Shown: positions 1 through 8,890 of the stretch, piece after piece
Layout of the letters: every line of letters starts with the position of its first letter
Numbering within the stretch: the stretch's first letter is position 1
From: Crassaminicella profunda
Lineage (GTDB): Bacteria > Bacillota > Clostridia > Peptostreptococcales > Thermotaleaceae
DNA: 64,000 nt
Reading direction: 5' to 3'
Assembly: GCF_019884785.1 (NCBI RefSeq)
Contig: NZ_CP082326.1
Location: 1,915,355-1,979,354 of the forward strand
The notes under the pieces: generated by a model
What the model saw: only the letters and a program-made list of their open reading frames with translations
Database searches by the model: none
Told to the model about the DNA's origin: nothing
Position numbers and translations under genes: made by a program

Positions 1-327
1 TCCTATGATCATTGCATACATTTCCAAATGCTCTACAACGCCTATTTTTTTTAATAGAAAACTACCTCCACCAACTCCTATAATGAGAGCAATTAGTGGA
101 ATGACATAAGCAATAAATGCAGCTTTTAAAACATTTTGTGTTTCTAAATTCACTTCAACCTTATCTCCAACTTGCGCCGCTACCTTATTGAACACAACAA
201 TTTTAAATTCCATATTTTCTTGTCCAAACTGACAAGCTCCACACTCACCTCATGCTGCATTTCTTTGCATTAAAACTCTTGCTCTACGATTATCTAGTAC
301 TTCAAGAACCTCTCCTACTTCAATCAT
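1..327 (-). CDS. rseC: RseC-family membrane protein, predicted selenoprotein (3' partial, runs off the left edge)
   Basis: Translation begins at the ATG at 327 (MIEVGEVLEVLDNRRARVL) and is open to the window edge except for one in-frame TGA at 250-252, codon 26. The surrounding motif reads A-A-U-G-E-C-G-A-C, which matches the Cys-rich cluster near the N-terminus of the SoxR-reducing RseC family, with U in place of the first Cys. The reading frame continues in good family sequence (N-F-K-I/V-V type segment, then K-V-E-V-N-L) into two hydrophobic segments (AAFIAYVIPLIALIIG and the next), as expected for RseC. RseC proteins act with Rnf/Rsx electron-transfer complexes or SoxR reduction in the membrane; the partner here is unknown. 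The gene lies 34 bp after aspS, probably in the same operon. tRNA-Sec, selA, selB and selD in this window make Sec insertion possible. A nonsense mutation is the alternative. Confidence 0.82.
219..236 (-). promoter_or_regulatory. Candidate bacterial SECIS hairpin in the rseC-like gene
   Basis: Thirteen bases after the TGA at 250-252 the mRNA can form a 6-bp perfect stem, CTTGTC / GACAAG, with the loop AGTTTG. Bacterial SECIS elements recognised by SelB lie directly downstream of the UGA and have a small apical loop containing G and U roughly 16-37 nt from it. Size and distance fit. No structure calculation was run. Confidence 0.55.
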
Positions 328-360
328 TTTACTCACCTCTTTATTCAACATACTCCATTT

Positions 361-2142
361 TTACTTCTCTACTACTGATTGAATATGCAACTCTTCTAAT
401 TGTTTTTCATCAACTACAGATGGTGCTTCTGTCATAGGCGATGAAGCATTTTGAGTTTTAGGAAAAGCAATGACTTCACGAATACTATTATTTCCTGTAA
501 GTAGCATCACTAATCGATCTAATCCATAAGCAATACCACCATGTGGAGGTGTACCATATTTAAATGCTTCCAGTAAAAATCCAAATTGTGCCCAAGCTTC
601 TTCTTCTGTAAATCCTAAAGCTTTAAACATTCTTTTTTGAATATCACTATTATGAATTCTAATACTTCCTCCACCTATTTCAACACCATTTAATACAATA
701 TCATAAGCTTTCGCACGTGCTTTATGAGGTGCTGTTTCTAAAAGCTCAAGGTCTTCTTCCTTTGGTGAAGTAAATGGATGGTGTTTTGCAACATATCGAT
801 CATCTTCTTCGTCATATTCAAACAATGGAAAATCTGTTACCCATAAAAGCTTATAGTCGTTTTTATCTAAAATATCTAATTTTTTAGCTATTTCTACCCT
901 TAAATGACCTAATGCATCATATACTACACTTGATTTATCCGCTACGATTAAAATTAAATCTCCTGTCTTTCCATCCAATCTTTCAATGATACTATTCATT
1001 TCTTCCTCACTGAAGAATTTGGCAATTGGAGAATTTATACCCTCATCTGTAATTCTAATCCAAGCTAATCCCTTTGCACCATAAGTTTTTGCAAAGTCCT
1101 CTAATTTCTTAACACCTTTTTTGCTAAAAGAACCTTCATATCCATTGATATTGATTCCTCGTACATCTCCTCCATTTTTTACTGTATCACTAAATACTTT
1201 AAATCCACTGTTCTTTACAATATCATTTAAAGCTTTTAATTCAAATCCAAATCTAATATCTGGCTTGTCTGAACCGAATCTATCCATTGCTTCACTATAA
1301 GGCATTCTCTTTAGTGGAAGAGTCACATCTACATTTAACATTTCTTTAAACATTTTTTGTATAAGTCTTTCATTGATAGACAATACATCTTCAACATCCA
1401 CAAAAGACATTTCAATATCAATCTGCGTAAATTCAGGCTGCCTATCTGCTCTTAAATCTTCATCTCTGAAGCATTTTACAATTTGGAAATATCTATCCAT
1501 ACCAGAAACCATCAATAATTGCTTAAATAATTGTGGTGATTGAGGAAGTGCATAGAATTTTCCTGGGTTTACACGGCTTGGTACCAAATAATCTCTAGCA
1601 CCTTCTGGAGTAGGTTTTTCAAGCATAGGTGTCTCTATTTCAGCAAATCCATTTTCATCAAGAAAATCTCTTGTAAGCTTTGCTAATTTATGTCTGAACA
1701 TAAGATTTTTTTGCATCTTAGGTTTTCTTAAATCAAGATATCTATATTTTAATCTTAAATTTTCTGAAACTTCATCTTCATCTTCTATGTAAATAGGTGG
1801 GGTTTGCGCTTCAGAGAATACTTTTAATTCACTAGCAAATACTTCAATATCTCCAGTTGGCATATTTTTATTGATAGATTCTCTCATTTTTACAATTCCC
1901 TTAATACCGATTACATATTCTCCTCTAATCTTTTCAGCTTTTGCAAAAGCTTCTTCTGACACATCATTGTCAAATACAATTTGTACAAGCCCTGATCGAT
2001 CTCTCAAATCCGTAAATACTAATCCACCTAGATTACGTCTTTTTTGTACCCATCCCATAAGTATAACTTCTTGATCTATATGATCTGTTCTTAATGTCCC
2101 ACACATATGGGTTCTTTTCATATTTCCTAATGTTTCTGCCAT
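361..2142 (-). CDS. aspS: Aspartate--tRNA ligase
   Basis: Cytoplasmic class II synthetase that charges tRNA-Asp. The 593-residue length is typical of the bacterial type. Visible parts in order: N-terminal OB-fold anticodon-binding domain (about 1-110, with GWVQKRRNLGGLVF), class II catalytic core with the motif 2 region FRDEDLRADRQPEFTQID, the bacterial GAD insertion (about 280-420), and the C-terminal motif 3 segment AYGLDRLVMLLTG. The start at 2142 is supported by GGAGG eight bases upstream. It follows hisS by 11 bp, so the two are one transcript governed by the T-box upstream of hisS, whose specifier codon is GAC (Asp). The rseC-like gene follows. Function is secure. Confidence 0.98.
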   Translation of the reverse strand: MAETLGNMKRTHMCGTLRTDHIDQEVILMGWVQKRRNLGGLVFTDLRDRSGLVQIVFDNDVSEEAFAKAEKIRGEYVIGIKGIVKMRESINKNMPTGDIEVFASELKVFSEAQTPPIYIEDEDEVSENLRLKYRYLDLRKPKMQKNLMFRHKLAKLTRDFLDENGFAEIETPMLEKPTPEGARDYLVPSRVNPGKFYALPQSPQLFKQLLMVSGMDRYFQIVKCFRDEDLRADRQPEFTQIDIEMSFVDVEDVLSINERLIQKMFKEMLNVDVTLPLKRMPYSEAMDRFGSDKPDIRFGFELKALNDIVKNSGFKVFSDTVKNGGDVRGININGYEGSFSKKGVKKLEDFAKTYGAKGLAWIRITDEGINSPIAKFFSEEEMNSIIERLDGKTGDLILIVADKSSVVYDALGHLRVEIAKKLDILDKNDYKLLWVTDFPLFEYDEEDDRYVAKHHPFTSPKEEDLELLETAPHKARAKAYDIVLNGVEIGGGSIRIHNSDIQKRMFKALGFTEEEAWAQFGFLLEAFKYGTPPHGGIAYGLDRLVMLLTGNNSIREVIAFPKTQNASSPMTEAPSVVDEKQLEELHIQSVVEK

Positions 2143-2153
2143 TTTTGTTCCTC

Positions 2154-3413
2154 CTATAGTCTTTCTTTTAATTCATTTATAATATTGCTAAGATTGATCT
2201 CTGTTTGTTCACTATTTTGCATATTTTTTAGTGTGACTACATCTTTATCTAATTCATCATCACCTATTACAATTGTATAGGCTGCATTCATTTTATTTGC
2301 ATATTTAAATTGAGCCTTTAAACTTCTATTTAAGTGATCCTTATCCCCTGATATTCCTTCTAATCTAAGTTTATGTAATAATCCTACTGCTTCTTTGTTG
2401 GCTCTTTCACCTATTGTCGCAATAAAAATATCTAATCCTTTTGGTTTTGGAATTTCAATATTATTATTTTGAAGAGTCAATAATAATCTTTCTATTCCCA
2501 TACCAAAACCAATACCAGGCGTTTTAGGTCCATCTAATTCTTCAACTAAACGATCATATCGTCCGCCTCCACAAACAGTTCCTTGGGCACCTATTTCATT
2601 AGAAATAATCTCAAATGCTGTCTTTGTGTAATAATCAAGACCCCTAACAATATTAGGATCTACTATATAATTTATATCCATAAGGGATAGATTTTCTTTT
2701 AATTTTTCAAAATCTTCCTTACATGCATCGCATATATGATCGATCATCATTGGAACATCTGTAAGCTGTTCTTTGCAAGATTCTACTTTACAATCAATAA
2801 TACGCATTGGATTTCTTTCATATCGATCTTGGCAAGTTTTACAAAGATTTGGAAGTTTTTCTTTTAAATAGTTCTTTAGTATTTGATTATATTTTCCTCT
2901 ACATTCAGGACAACCAATACTATTAATTCTAAGCTCTAGATTACTTATTCCTAATTCTTTATAAAAGGCCATTGCAATCCCTATTACTTCTGCATCAACA
3001 GAAGGATTTGTTGCACCATAGGCTTCAACTCCAAATTGGTGAAATGCTCTTAATCTTCCAGCCTGTGGTCTTTCATATCTAAAACAAGGCGTTATATAAA
3101 AAAGCTTTGTGGGTTGGGTATCTGCATATAATTTATTTTCAATGAAACTTCTTACTACTGGAGCTGTTCCTTCTGGCTTTAATGTAATATCCCTTCCACC
3201 ATTATCTTCAAAAGAATACATTTCCTTTTGTACAATATCAGTAGTTTCACCTACTCCACGTTTAAACAACTCAGTATGTTCAAAAATAGGTGTTCTTATT
3301 TCTTTATATCCAAATCTACTACAAACATCTCTAAATAAATGCTCAACAAAATTCCATTTGTAGCTTTCTGATGGCAAAACATCTTTTGTTCCTCTTGCTG
3401 CTTTTATTGACAT
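2154..3413 (-). CDS. hisS: Histidine--tRNA ligase
   Basis: Class II synthetase that charges tRNA-His in the cytoplasm; 419 residues, normal length. The N-terminal half shows motif 1 and motif 2 (TLKPEGTAPVVR, FRYERPQAGRLRAFHQFG). The His-specific signatures follow (GLDYYTKTAFEI and GGGRYDRLVEELDGPKTPGIGFG). The C-terminal HGTP anticodon-binding domain starts near residue 325. GGGAGG lies just before the start at 3413. It is the first gene of the hisS-aspS pair, under a T-box leader at 3459-3698. The leader's specifier appears to be Asp rather than His. Confidence 0.98.
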   Translation of the reverse strand: MSIKAARGTKDVLPSESYKWNFVEHLFRDVCSRFGYKEIRTPIFEHTELFKRGVGETTDIVQKEMYSFEDNGGRDITLKPEGTAPVVRSFIENKLYADTQPTKLFYITPCFRYERPQAGRLRAFHQFGVEAYGATNPSVDAEVIGIAMAFYKELGISNLELRINSIGCPECRGKYNQILKNYLKEKLPNLCKTCQDRYERNPMRIIDCKVESCKEQLTDVPMMIDHICDACKEDFEKLKENLSLMDINYIVDPNIVRGLDYYTKTAFEIISNEIGAQGTVCGGGRYDRLVEELDGPKTPGIGFGMGIERLLLTLQNNNIEIPKPKGLDIFIATIGERANKEAVGLLHKLRLEGISGDKDHLNRSLKAQFKYANKMNAAYTIVIGDDELDKDVVTLKNMQNSEQTEINLSNIINELKERL

Positions 3414-3458
3414 ACATAAACCTCCCTTATATTCTATTATTTATTGAAATGCAAAAAA

Positions 3459-3698
3459 ACTTCTCCATCCCTATTATTGACAGGGACGAGAAGTATTATA
3501 TCCCGCGGTACCACCCTACTTGGAAAACCCACTTAACTCGTTAACGCCGAAATACGTATTATCTTACTAAACTTTCAGATAATCTGCTCAAAGATGTCTT
3601 CAATATAACCTTTATTATTGAGCTTTCACCAACCCTCAACTCGCTGAAAATAGTGTTATATTTACTTTTCTTATCATCGCATATACCATATACAATTG
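3459..3698 (-). promoter_or_regulatory. T-box riboswitch leader of hisS-aspS, Asp (GAC) specifier
   Basis: On the minus strand the leader holds the conserved T-box sequence AGGGTGGTACCGCGG (3503-3517). It is followed by a terminator: arms ACTTCTCGTCCCT / AGGGATGGAGAAGT at 3459-3494, then TTTTTTT. Stem I shows an AGTA loop-E segment, an 8-bp upper stem AATATAAC / GTTATATT and then GAA-GAC-A followed by TCTT, which pairs with AAGA. The register is the same as in the leuS leader of this window, where GAA is followed by a Leu codon. This places GAC at 3596-3598 as specifier. Uncharged tRNA-Asp would favour antitermination. Confidence 0.95.
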
Positions 3699-3704
3699 TC
3701 TATT

Positions 3705-3733
3705 ATTATAATGAACAAGTTTAAATCTGTCAA
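3705..3733 (-). promoter_or_regulatory. Sigma-A promoter for the hisS-aspS T-box transcript
   Basis: Consensus -35 TTGACA (3728-3733) and -10 TATAAT (3705-3710) with a 17-bp spacer. Transcription would start near 3698, just before the T-box stem I. The promoter sits immediately after the hemZ stop codon region. Confidence 0.9.
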
Positions 3734-3739
3734 TATTCT

Positions 3740-5224
3740 TTAACAATGATCTATTTCTTTTCTTTTCCTTTCGACCATTTCTTCTACTCTAGCTATATAG
3801 TGTTCTACATTTGTAACATTAGGCACTCTTTCTAATCGGTTTTCTTCTTGATAATATATTTTAGACACGGCTCCTGCACCTAGTGCAATAATACTTTGCT
3901 TTTCTTCCATAATCTGAATATTATAGATTCCCTCATGACCAGCCTTTGCATATCCTATATTTTCTAGATTACCAAGCATATATTTCTGTCTATACATATA
4001 ATAAGGAATTAAGCCCATTCTTTCTGCATAGGTTTGTGTAATTTGTAGCATTTTTCTTGCTTCTTCTTCCTTTGCTAAAGGATAATCATTTAAATGTTGT
4101 CTTAACCGAGAAGTTTTTTTCACGGCTAAAGTATGTACCGTAAGATTTTCAGGATTTAGCTTTTCGATTTCTTTCATGGTTTTCTCAACCATTTCAGGTG
4201 TTTCTCCAGGTAATCCAATAATCATATCCATATTAATGGTATCAAAACCAATTTTTTTTGCCATTTGATAAGAATGAATAATATCTTCAGCAGTATGAGA
4301 TCGTCCTATTACTTCTAGGGTTTTTTGATTCATGGTTTGTGGATTGATACTTATTCTTTCTACCCCTTCTCTCTTTAAAACCATTAATTTCTCCATAGTA
4401 ATCGTATCAGGTCTACCTGCTTCCACAGTAATTTCTTTCACCCATTTTAAATCTATATGCTTTTTAATTGCTTTTATAAGCATTTCTAATTCTTCATGGC
4501 TTAAGGTTGTTGGTGTCCCTCCGCCAATATATAAAGTCTCAACCTTTTTATTATGTTCCTTTAAAATTTCCCCTGTTTCTTTTATCTCATAGATCAAAGC
4601 TTTTAAATATTCTTTTATCAAATTTTTACCTTTATCTAATGGATTTGATGGAAAAGAGCAATAGATACATCTCGTTGGACAAAATGGAATACTTACATAT
4701 ACACTAACAGCATCCCCATTATTTGTTTTAATAACAGGTCTTTCAATCTGAGCTATTTTTGTAACCAAGTCAATTTTTTCTTCACTCATTCGATAATTTT
4801 CCTTTAACTTTTGCCTTATATGCTGCAAATCAAGTTTTTGGTCCATTAACTCATGAACAATTTTTGTCGGTCTAATCCCTGTAAGAATTCCCCATAGAGG
4901 ATGAATTTCATAAAATTTACTCAATGTATCATAAATAGAAAGTTTAATCTTTCGCTTTAAAATTTTTCTTATCTTTCCATGATCCGTTGTATCTTTTTTA
5001 TATTTTATTGTATTTTCTATCATCACTTTATGATTTTTTATAAGTTGTGTAATAATATCATATTCATCATTTATTTCAGAAACTTTACTTACTAATAAAA
5101 AGCTTTGGTCATCTACCAAAGCTTCATTTTCAATAAATTCAATCTTTTTAGGTTCCTCAAAAACCTTTAATAATTCACTTACTTCATACTGATAATCATG
5201 TCCTTTTAAAAATACTTTTATCAT
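3740..5224 (-). CDS. hemZ: HemZ-type oxygen-independent coproporphyrinogen III oxidase-like radical SAM protein
   Basis: Radical SAM enzyme of the HemN/HemZ group. From the ATG at 5224 it has about 494 residues. The first 170 residues form the HemZ-specific N-terminal extension. The 4Fe-4S/SAM motif is FCPTRCIYC (Cys182, Cys186, Cys189), followed by YIGGGTPTTLS and a HemN-like TIM barrel. HemZ proteins are annotated as coproporphyrinogen dehydrogenases; biochemical proof is limited, and a tRNA or haem-trafficking role cannot be excluded. The start at 5224 is preferred to an upstream GTG at 5233 because AAAGGTGA lies at the right distance. A small HTH protein precedes it by 15 bp and the MBL hydrolase lies further upstream. 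Confidence 0.88.
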   Translation of the reverse strand: MIKVFLKGHDYQYEVSELLKVFEEPKKIEFIENEALVDDQSFLLVSKVSEINDEYDIITQLIKNHKVMIENTIKYKKDTTDHGKIRKILKRKIKLSIYDTLSKFYEIHPLWGILTGIRPTKIVHELMDQKLDLQHIRQKLKENYRMSEEKIDLVTKIAQIERPVIKTNNGDAVSVYVSIPFCPTRCIYCSFPSNPLDKGKNLIKEYLKALIYEIKETGEILKEHNKKVETLYIGGGTPTTLSHEELEMLIKAIKKHIDLKWVKEITVEAGRPDTITMEKLMVLKREGVERISINPQTMNQKTLEVIGRSHTAEDIIHSYQMAKKIGFDTINMDMIIGLPGETPEMVEKTMKEIEKLNPENLTVHTLAVKKTSRLRQHLNDYPLAKEEEARKMLQITQTYAERMGLIPYYMYRQKYMLGNLENIGYAKAGHEGIYNIQIMEEKQSIIALGAGAVSKIYYQEENRLERVPNVTNVEHYIARVEEMVERKRKEIDHC

Positions 5225-5239
5225 TTTCATCACCTTTAA

Positions 5240-5422
5240 TTAAAAATCCTTCTTCATTTCATTTTTTAATTTTTCAATATAGCTTTTATGCACGCCTAAT
5301 TCCTTTGCAATTTCCTGATTGTTAAGACCTGACTGAACCATATTCATAAAATCATGAAAATCAATTTCTGAAAATTTATCTTTATTTTTTTCAGCAATAT
5401 AACTTCCTAACCTTTTTTTCAT
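5240..5422 (-). CDS. Small helix-turn-helix protein (60 aa), function unknown
   Basis: A short basic protein whose C-terminal half looks like a resolvase or sigma-factor region 4 type helix-turn-helix (NNQEIAKELGVHKSYIEKLK). The N-terminal half is charged and helical, with no membrane segment. The ATG at 5422 has a good GGAGG upstream. It sits between the MBL hydrolase and hemZ on the same strand and is probably cotranscribed with hemZ. I do not recognise a named family. It may be a small DNA-binding regulator. Confidence 0.7.
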   Translation of the reverse strand: MKKRLGSYIAEKNKDKFSEIDFHDFMNMVQSGLNNQEIAKELGVHKSYIEKLKNEMKKDF

Positions 5423-5487
5423 AGCTAAGCCTCCTGAAGAATTATTTTAATGTTATTCTTCTCATAAGGCTTACTAGATATGCACAC

Positions 5488-6111
5488 CTATTGGTTAATA
5501 AATGGATTATGAATTCTTTCTGCTCCAATAGTTGAATAGGGGCCGTGTCCTGGAAGTACTTTTATTTTATCATCAAATATTAATAATTTTCTTTTAATAG
5601 AATCAATAATTTGTTCAAAAGATCCACCTTCAAAATCTGTTCTTCCTATTGAATTTGCAAAAAGTGTATCTCCCGTAAAAATCGTATCTAAAACTTTAAC
5701 ACAAACACCTCCACGAGTATGTCCCGGAGTATGAATAATATTTAACTTTAATTTTCCTAATTCTATTATATCTCCATCTGAAAGAAGCTTATCAGGAGTA
5801 ACCCCTACGTTCGGTCCACTCATCATACTAGATAAATTTTTGCTTGCATCTTTAAGCATCTCTTCATCTTCTTTATGAACAAAAATAGGGACATTTTTCT
5901 TTTCTTTTATTGCAGGGATCCCACCAATATGATCTCCATGGGCATGAGTAAGAAGAATAAATGATAAATCTAATTGTTTTTTTTCTATATAATTTAATAT
6001 CTCATCTGCATCTCCACCTGGATCAATAACGCATGCTTTCTTTGTATCTTCACAAATAACAATATAACAATTAACAGCATAAACACCTGCTGGTATTCTT
6101 TCTACAATCAT
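5488..6111 (-). CDS. MBL-fold metallo-hydrolase (glyoxalase II-like)
   Basis: 207-residue metallo-beta-lactamase-fold protein. The metal-binding signature THAHGDH (His56, His58, Asp60, His61) is followed by HTPGHTRGGVC, FTGDTLF and a C-terminal LPGHG segment, so all usual ligands are present. Members of this short class are hydroxyacylglutathione hydrolase-like thioesterases; clostridia usually lack glutathione, so the substrate is unknown. It lies 17 bp downstream of dtd in the conserved relA-dtd-MBL-hemZ-hisS-aspS order. Confidence 0.9.
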   Translation of the reverse strand: MIVERIPAGVYAVNCYIVICEDTKKACVIDPGGDADEILNYIEKKQLDLSFILLTHAHGDHIGGIPAIKEKKNVPIFVHKEDEEMLKDASKNLSSMMSGPNVGVTPDKLLSDGDIIELGKLKLNIIHTPGHTRGGVCVKVLDTIFTGDTLFANSIGRTDFEGGSFEQIIDSIKRKLLIFDDKIKVLPGHGPYSTIGAERIHNPFINQ

Positions 6112-6128
6112 GCTTGTCTCCTCTCCTA

Positions 6129-6578
6129 CTAAAAATTCTTTTTGCTATCTATCAATATGGTAACTGGTCCATCGTTACATAAATCTACTTCCATATGTGC
6201 CCCAAAAACTCCCGTTTCTGCATGAATTTCATAAGATTTAACCTTTTCAACGAATTTTCTGTAAAGTTCATTTGCTTGATCTGGTTTTGCAGCATTCATA
6301 AAATTAGGTCTTCTTCCTTTTCTACAATCTCCTAATAATGTAAACTGTGAAACTACAAGCATTTCACCTTTAATATCTAAAAGGGAAAGATTCATTTTTT
6401 CTTCCTCATCTTCAAATATTCTAAGCTTTACAATTTTTTCTACCATATATTCTAAATCTTTTTCATCATCTTCAGGTTCTACACCAAGAAGAACTAAAAA
6501 ACCTTTATCAATTTTCCCTGTAATATCGCCTTCAACAGTAACCTTTGCTCCTTTTACTCTTTGAATAACTGCCCTCAT
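6129..6578 (-). CDS. dtd: D-aminoacyl-tRNA deacylase
   Basis: 149 residues, the normal length for bacterial DTD. It hydrolyses D-amino acids mischarged on tRNA. The N-terminus [17 protein letters not shown], the catalytic SQFTLLGD motif near residue 78 and the C-terminal NDGPVTI motif carrying the cross-subunit Gly-Pro element are all visible. It follows relA by 12 bp, the classical pairing in Firmicutes. Confidence 0.97.
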   Translation of the reverse strand: MRAVIQRVKGAKVTVEGDITGKIDKGFLVLLGVEPEDDEKDLEYMVEKIVKLRIFEDEEEKMNLSLLDIKGEMLVVSQFTLLGDCRKGRRPNFMNAAKPDQANELYRKFVEKVKSYEIHAETGVFGAHMEVDLCNDGPVTILIDSKKNF

Positions 6579-6590
6579 TGTATTCCTCCT

Positions 6591-8762
6591 CTAAGAAGTC
6601 ACTCTATGAACATCTAACACGCCTTGCATGGCTTTTATTTTCTTTATAAGCTTATCTAATTGCTGAATATTGGTAATTTCTATTGTAAGATTAACAACAG
6701 CAATTCGATCTTTCGTGGTTCTAGCATTCACTGCTGTTACTGTTAGTTTTATATCTGATATAACATTTGTAACTTCTGATAATAATCCTTTTCGATCAGA
6801 TGAAATAATTTGAATTTCTGTTTCATAAGATTTTTGTCTGTCTTCATTCCACTCTACTTCTATGAACCGATCTATATAATCTGTTTCTTTTAAAATATTT
6901 ACACAATCCGCTCGATGTATTGACACACCTCTTCCTCTTGTAATAAAACCAACAATTTCATCTCCAGGAACAGGGGTACAGCATTTTGCAAATCGAACAA
7001 GTATATTGTCAATCCCTTTTACTTTTACGCCTTGAGTATTTTTCTTTTCGTATTTTGATTTATTCTGCTTGTTGACAGCAACGATTGCTTCCTCTGGTGA
7101 TTTTTCTTCCTTTTGTGATTCTTTATAGAGCTGTTTTAACTTTGGTACAATCTGATTCAACAAGATCCCACCGTAACCAACTGCTGCATATATGTCTTCT
7201 ATATTGTTAAATCTAAATTTTTTCACTAATTGATTCATCCACTGAGTCTTTACAAATTCATGGACTTCATATCCATTTCTTCTGATTTCCTTTTCAAGCA
7301 TGTCTCGTCCTTTTTCAATGTTTTCTTCTCTTCTTTCCTTTTTAAACCATTGACGTATCCTACTTTTTGCTTGAGTGCTTTTTACAAACTTCAACCAATC
7401 TCTACTAGGTCCATGACTTTGTTTGGATGTTAAAACTTCCACAATATTTCCATTTTTTAACTTATAATCAATAGGAACAATTCTACCATCTACTTTTGCT
7501 CCTATACAGCTATTTCCAATAGCAGAATGAATTTTATATGCAAAATCAATAGGTGTAGATCCTGCTGGAAGATCAAAAACATCCCCCTTTGGTGTAAAGA
7601 CAAACACTTCATTACTAAATAAATCAATTTTAAGGGTTTCCATAAACTCCTTAGGATCTTTCATATCGCCCTGCCACTCTAATAATTGTCGTAGCCATCT
7701 TAATTTATCATCTAAATTCTCTTTGTCTCCTGTTTTGCCTTCTTTGTACTTCCAATGAGCTGCAATACCATACTCTGCGATTCTATGCATATCCCATGTT
7801 CTAATTTGAATCTCTAAAGGTTCACCATTCTGTCCAATAACTGTTGTATGAAGGGATTGATACATATTAGGTTTTGGCATAGCAATATAGTCTTTAAATC
7901 TACCTGGAATAGGCTTCCACATGGTATGGGCAATTCCTAATACACCATAACAATCCTTTACATTATCAACAATCACTCTTACAGCAGTCAAGTCAAATAT
8001 TTCCTCAAAGCTTTTATTTCTATAGACCATCTTTCTATAAATACTATAAAAATGTTTAGACCTACCATTTATTTCACATTTGATATTTACTTTTTCTACA
8101 GCTTCCATCAATTCATGAATAACTTTATTGATATATTCTTCTCTTTCTCTTTTTTTCTTGGCTACTTTTTCAACTAAATCATAATATCCTTCTGGATCAA
8201 TATATCGCAGGGATAAATCTTCTAATTCCCACTTAATCTTTGATATCCCTAATCGATGGGCTATTGGCGCATATATTTCAAGGGTTTCTTTTGCTTTTTC
8301 CCGCTTTTTCTTTTCTTCCATATACTTTAAAGTTCTCATATTATGGAGTCTATCAGCAAGCTTTATAATAATTACCCTTATATCTTTTGCCATAGCCAAA
8401 AACATTTTTCTAAGGCTCTCTGCTTGTCTTTCTTCTTTTGTTTCATAAGTAAAACTTCCAAGCTTTGTAACCCCTTCGACTAAAATAGCGATTTCTTCGC
8501 TAAACTCTTTTTTTATCTCTTGATATTCGTATTTTGTATCTTCAATTACATCATGAAGTAACCCGGCTACAATGGTGGCATCATCCATCTCTAATTGTAC
8601 TAATATTTTAGCAACCTCTACAGGATGAATAAAATATTTTTCACCAGATTTTCTTACTTGTCCTTCATGAGCAGCTTCAGCAAAATTATACCCTTTAATA
8701 ATTAGGCTCATATTGCTATTTGGATTATATTGTTGTATTTGTGCTAATAGATTCTCTAACAT
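6591..8762 (-). CDS. relA: Bifunctional (p)ppGpp synthase/hydrolase (RelA/SpoT, Rel)
   Basis: Long RSH enzyme of 723 residues that makes and degrades (p)ppGpp in the stringent response. Domains in order: HD hydrolase (about 20-180, His70-Asp71 in GLLHDVIEDT), synthetase (about 230-345, with RSKHFYSIYRKM and MYQSLHTTVIG), TGS (about 390-450, EVFVFTPKGDVFDLPAGST), zinc-finger/helical region with CCTPVPGD, and a C-terminal ACT domain (about 650-723). The HD motif is intact, so it should be bifunctional like other Firmicute Rel proteins. A consensus promoter lies 90-115 bp upstream (8849-8877). Confidence 0.97.
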   Translation of the reverse strand: MLENLLAQIQQYNPNSNMSLIIKGYNFAEAAHEGQVRKSGEKYFIHPVEVAKILVQLEMDDATIVAGLLHDVIEDTKYEYQEIKKEFSEEIAILVEGVTKLGSFTYETKEERQAESLRKMFLAMAKDIRVIIIKLADRLHNMRTLKYMEEKKKREKAKETLEIYAPIAHRLGISKIKWELEDLSLRYIDPEGYYDLVEKVAKKKREREEYINKVIHELMEAVEKVNIKCEINGRSKHFYSIYRKMVYRNKSFEEIFDLTAVRVIVDNVKDCYGVLGIAHTMWKPIPGRFKDYIAMPKPNMYQSLHTTVIGQNGEPLEIQIRTWDMHRIAEYGIAAHWKYKEGKTGDKENLDDKLRWLRQLLEWQGDMKDPKEFMETLKIDLFSNEVFVFTPKGDVFDLPAGSTPIDFAYKIHSAIGNSCIGAKVDGRIVPIDYKLKNGNIVEVLTSKQSHGPSRDWLKFVKSTQAKSRIRQWFKKERREENIEKGRDMLEKEIRRNGYEVHEFVKTQWMNQLVKKFRFNNIEDIYAAVGYGGILLNQIVPKLKQLYKESQKEEKSPEEAIVAVNKQNKSKYEKKNTQGVKVKGIDNILVRFAKCCTPVPGDEIVGFITRGRGVSIHRADCVNILKETDYIDRFIEVEWNEDRQKSYETEIQIISSDRKGLLSEVTNVISDIKLTVTAVNARTTKDRIAVVNLTIEITNIQQLDKLIKKIKAMQGVLDVHRVTS

Positions 8763-8848
8763 ATCATCACCCTATTTAGTACTTTATATCAGTAAAATTA
8801 TGGACTTCATTAAAATATTAAATACATTATATAACAAATAAAATAAAA

Positions 8849-8877
8849 AACATAGTGTCTCCTAAACAATATGTCAA
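8849..8877 (-). promoter_or_regulatory. Promoter upstream of relA
   Basis: -35 TTGACA (8872-8877), 17-bp spacer, -10 TATGTT (8849-8854). It lies right after the apt terminator, so relA can be transcribed independently of apt. The leader is about 80 nt and very AT-rich. Confidence 0.65.
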
Positions 8878-8890
8878 AAAATAAAGAATG

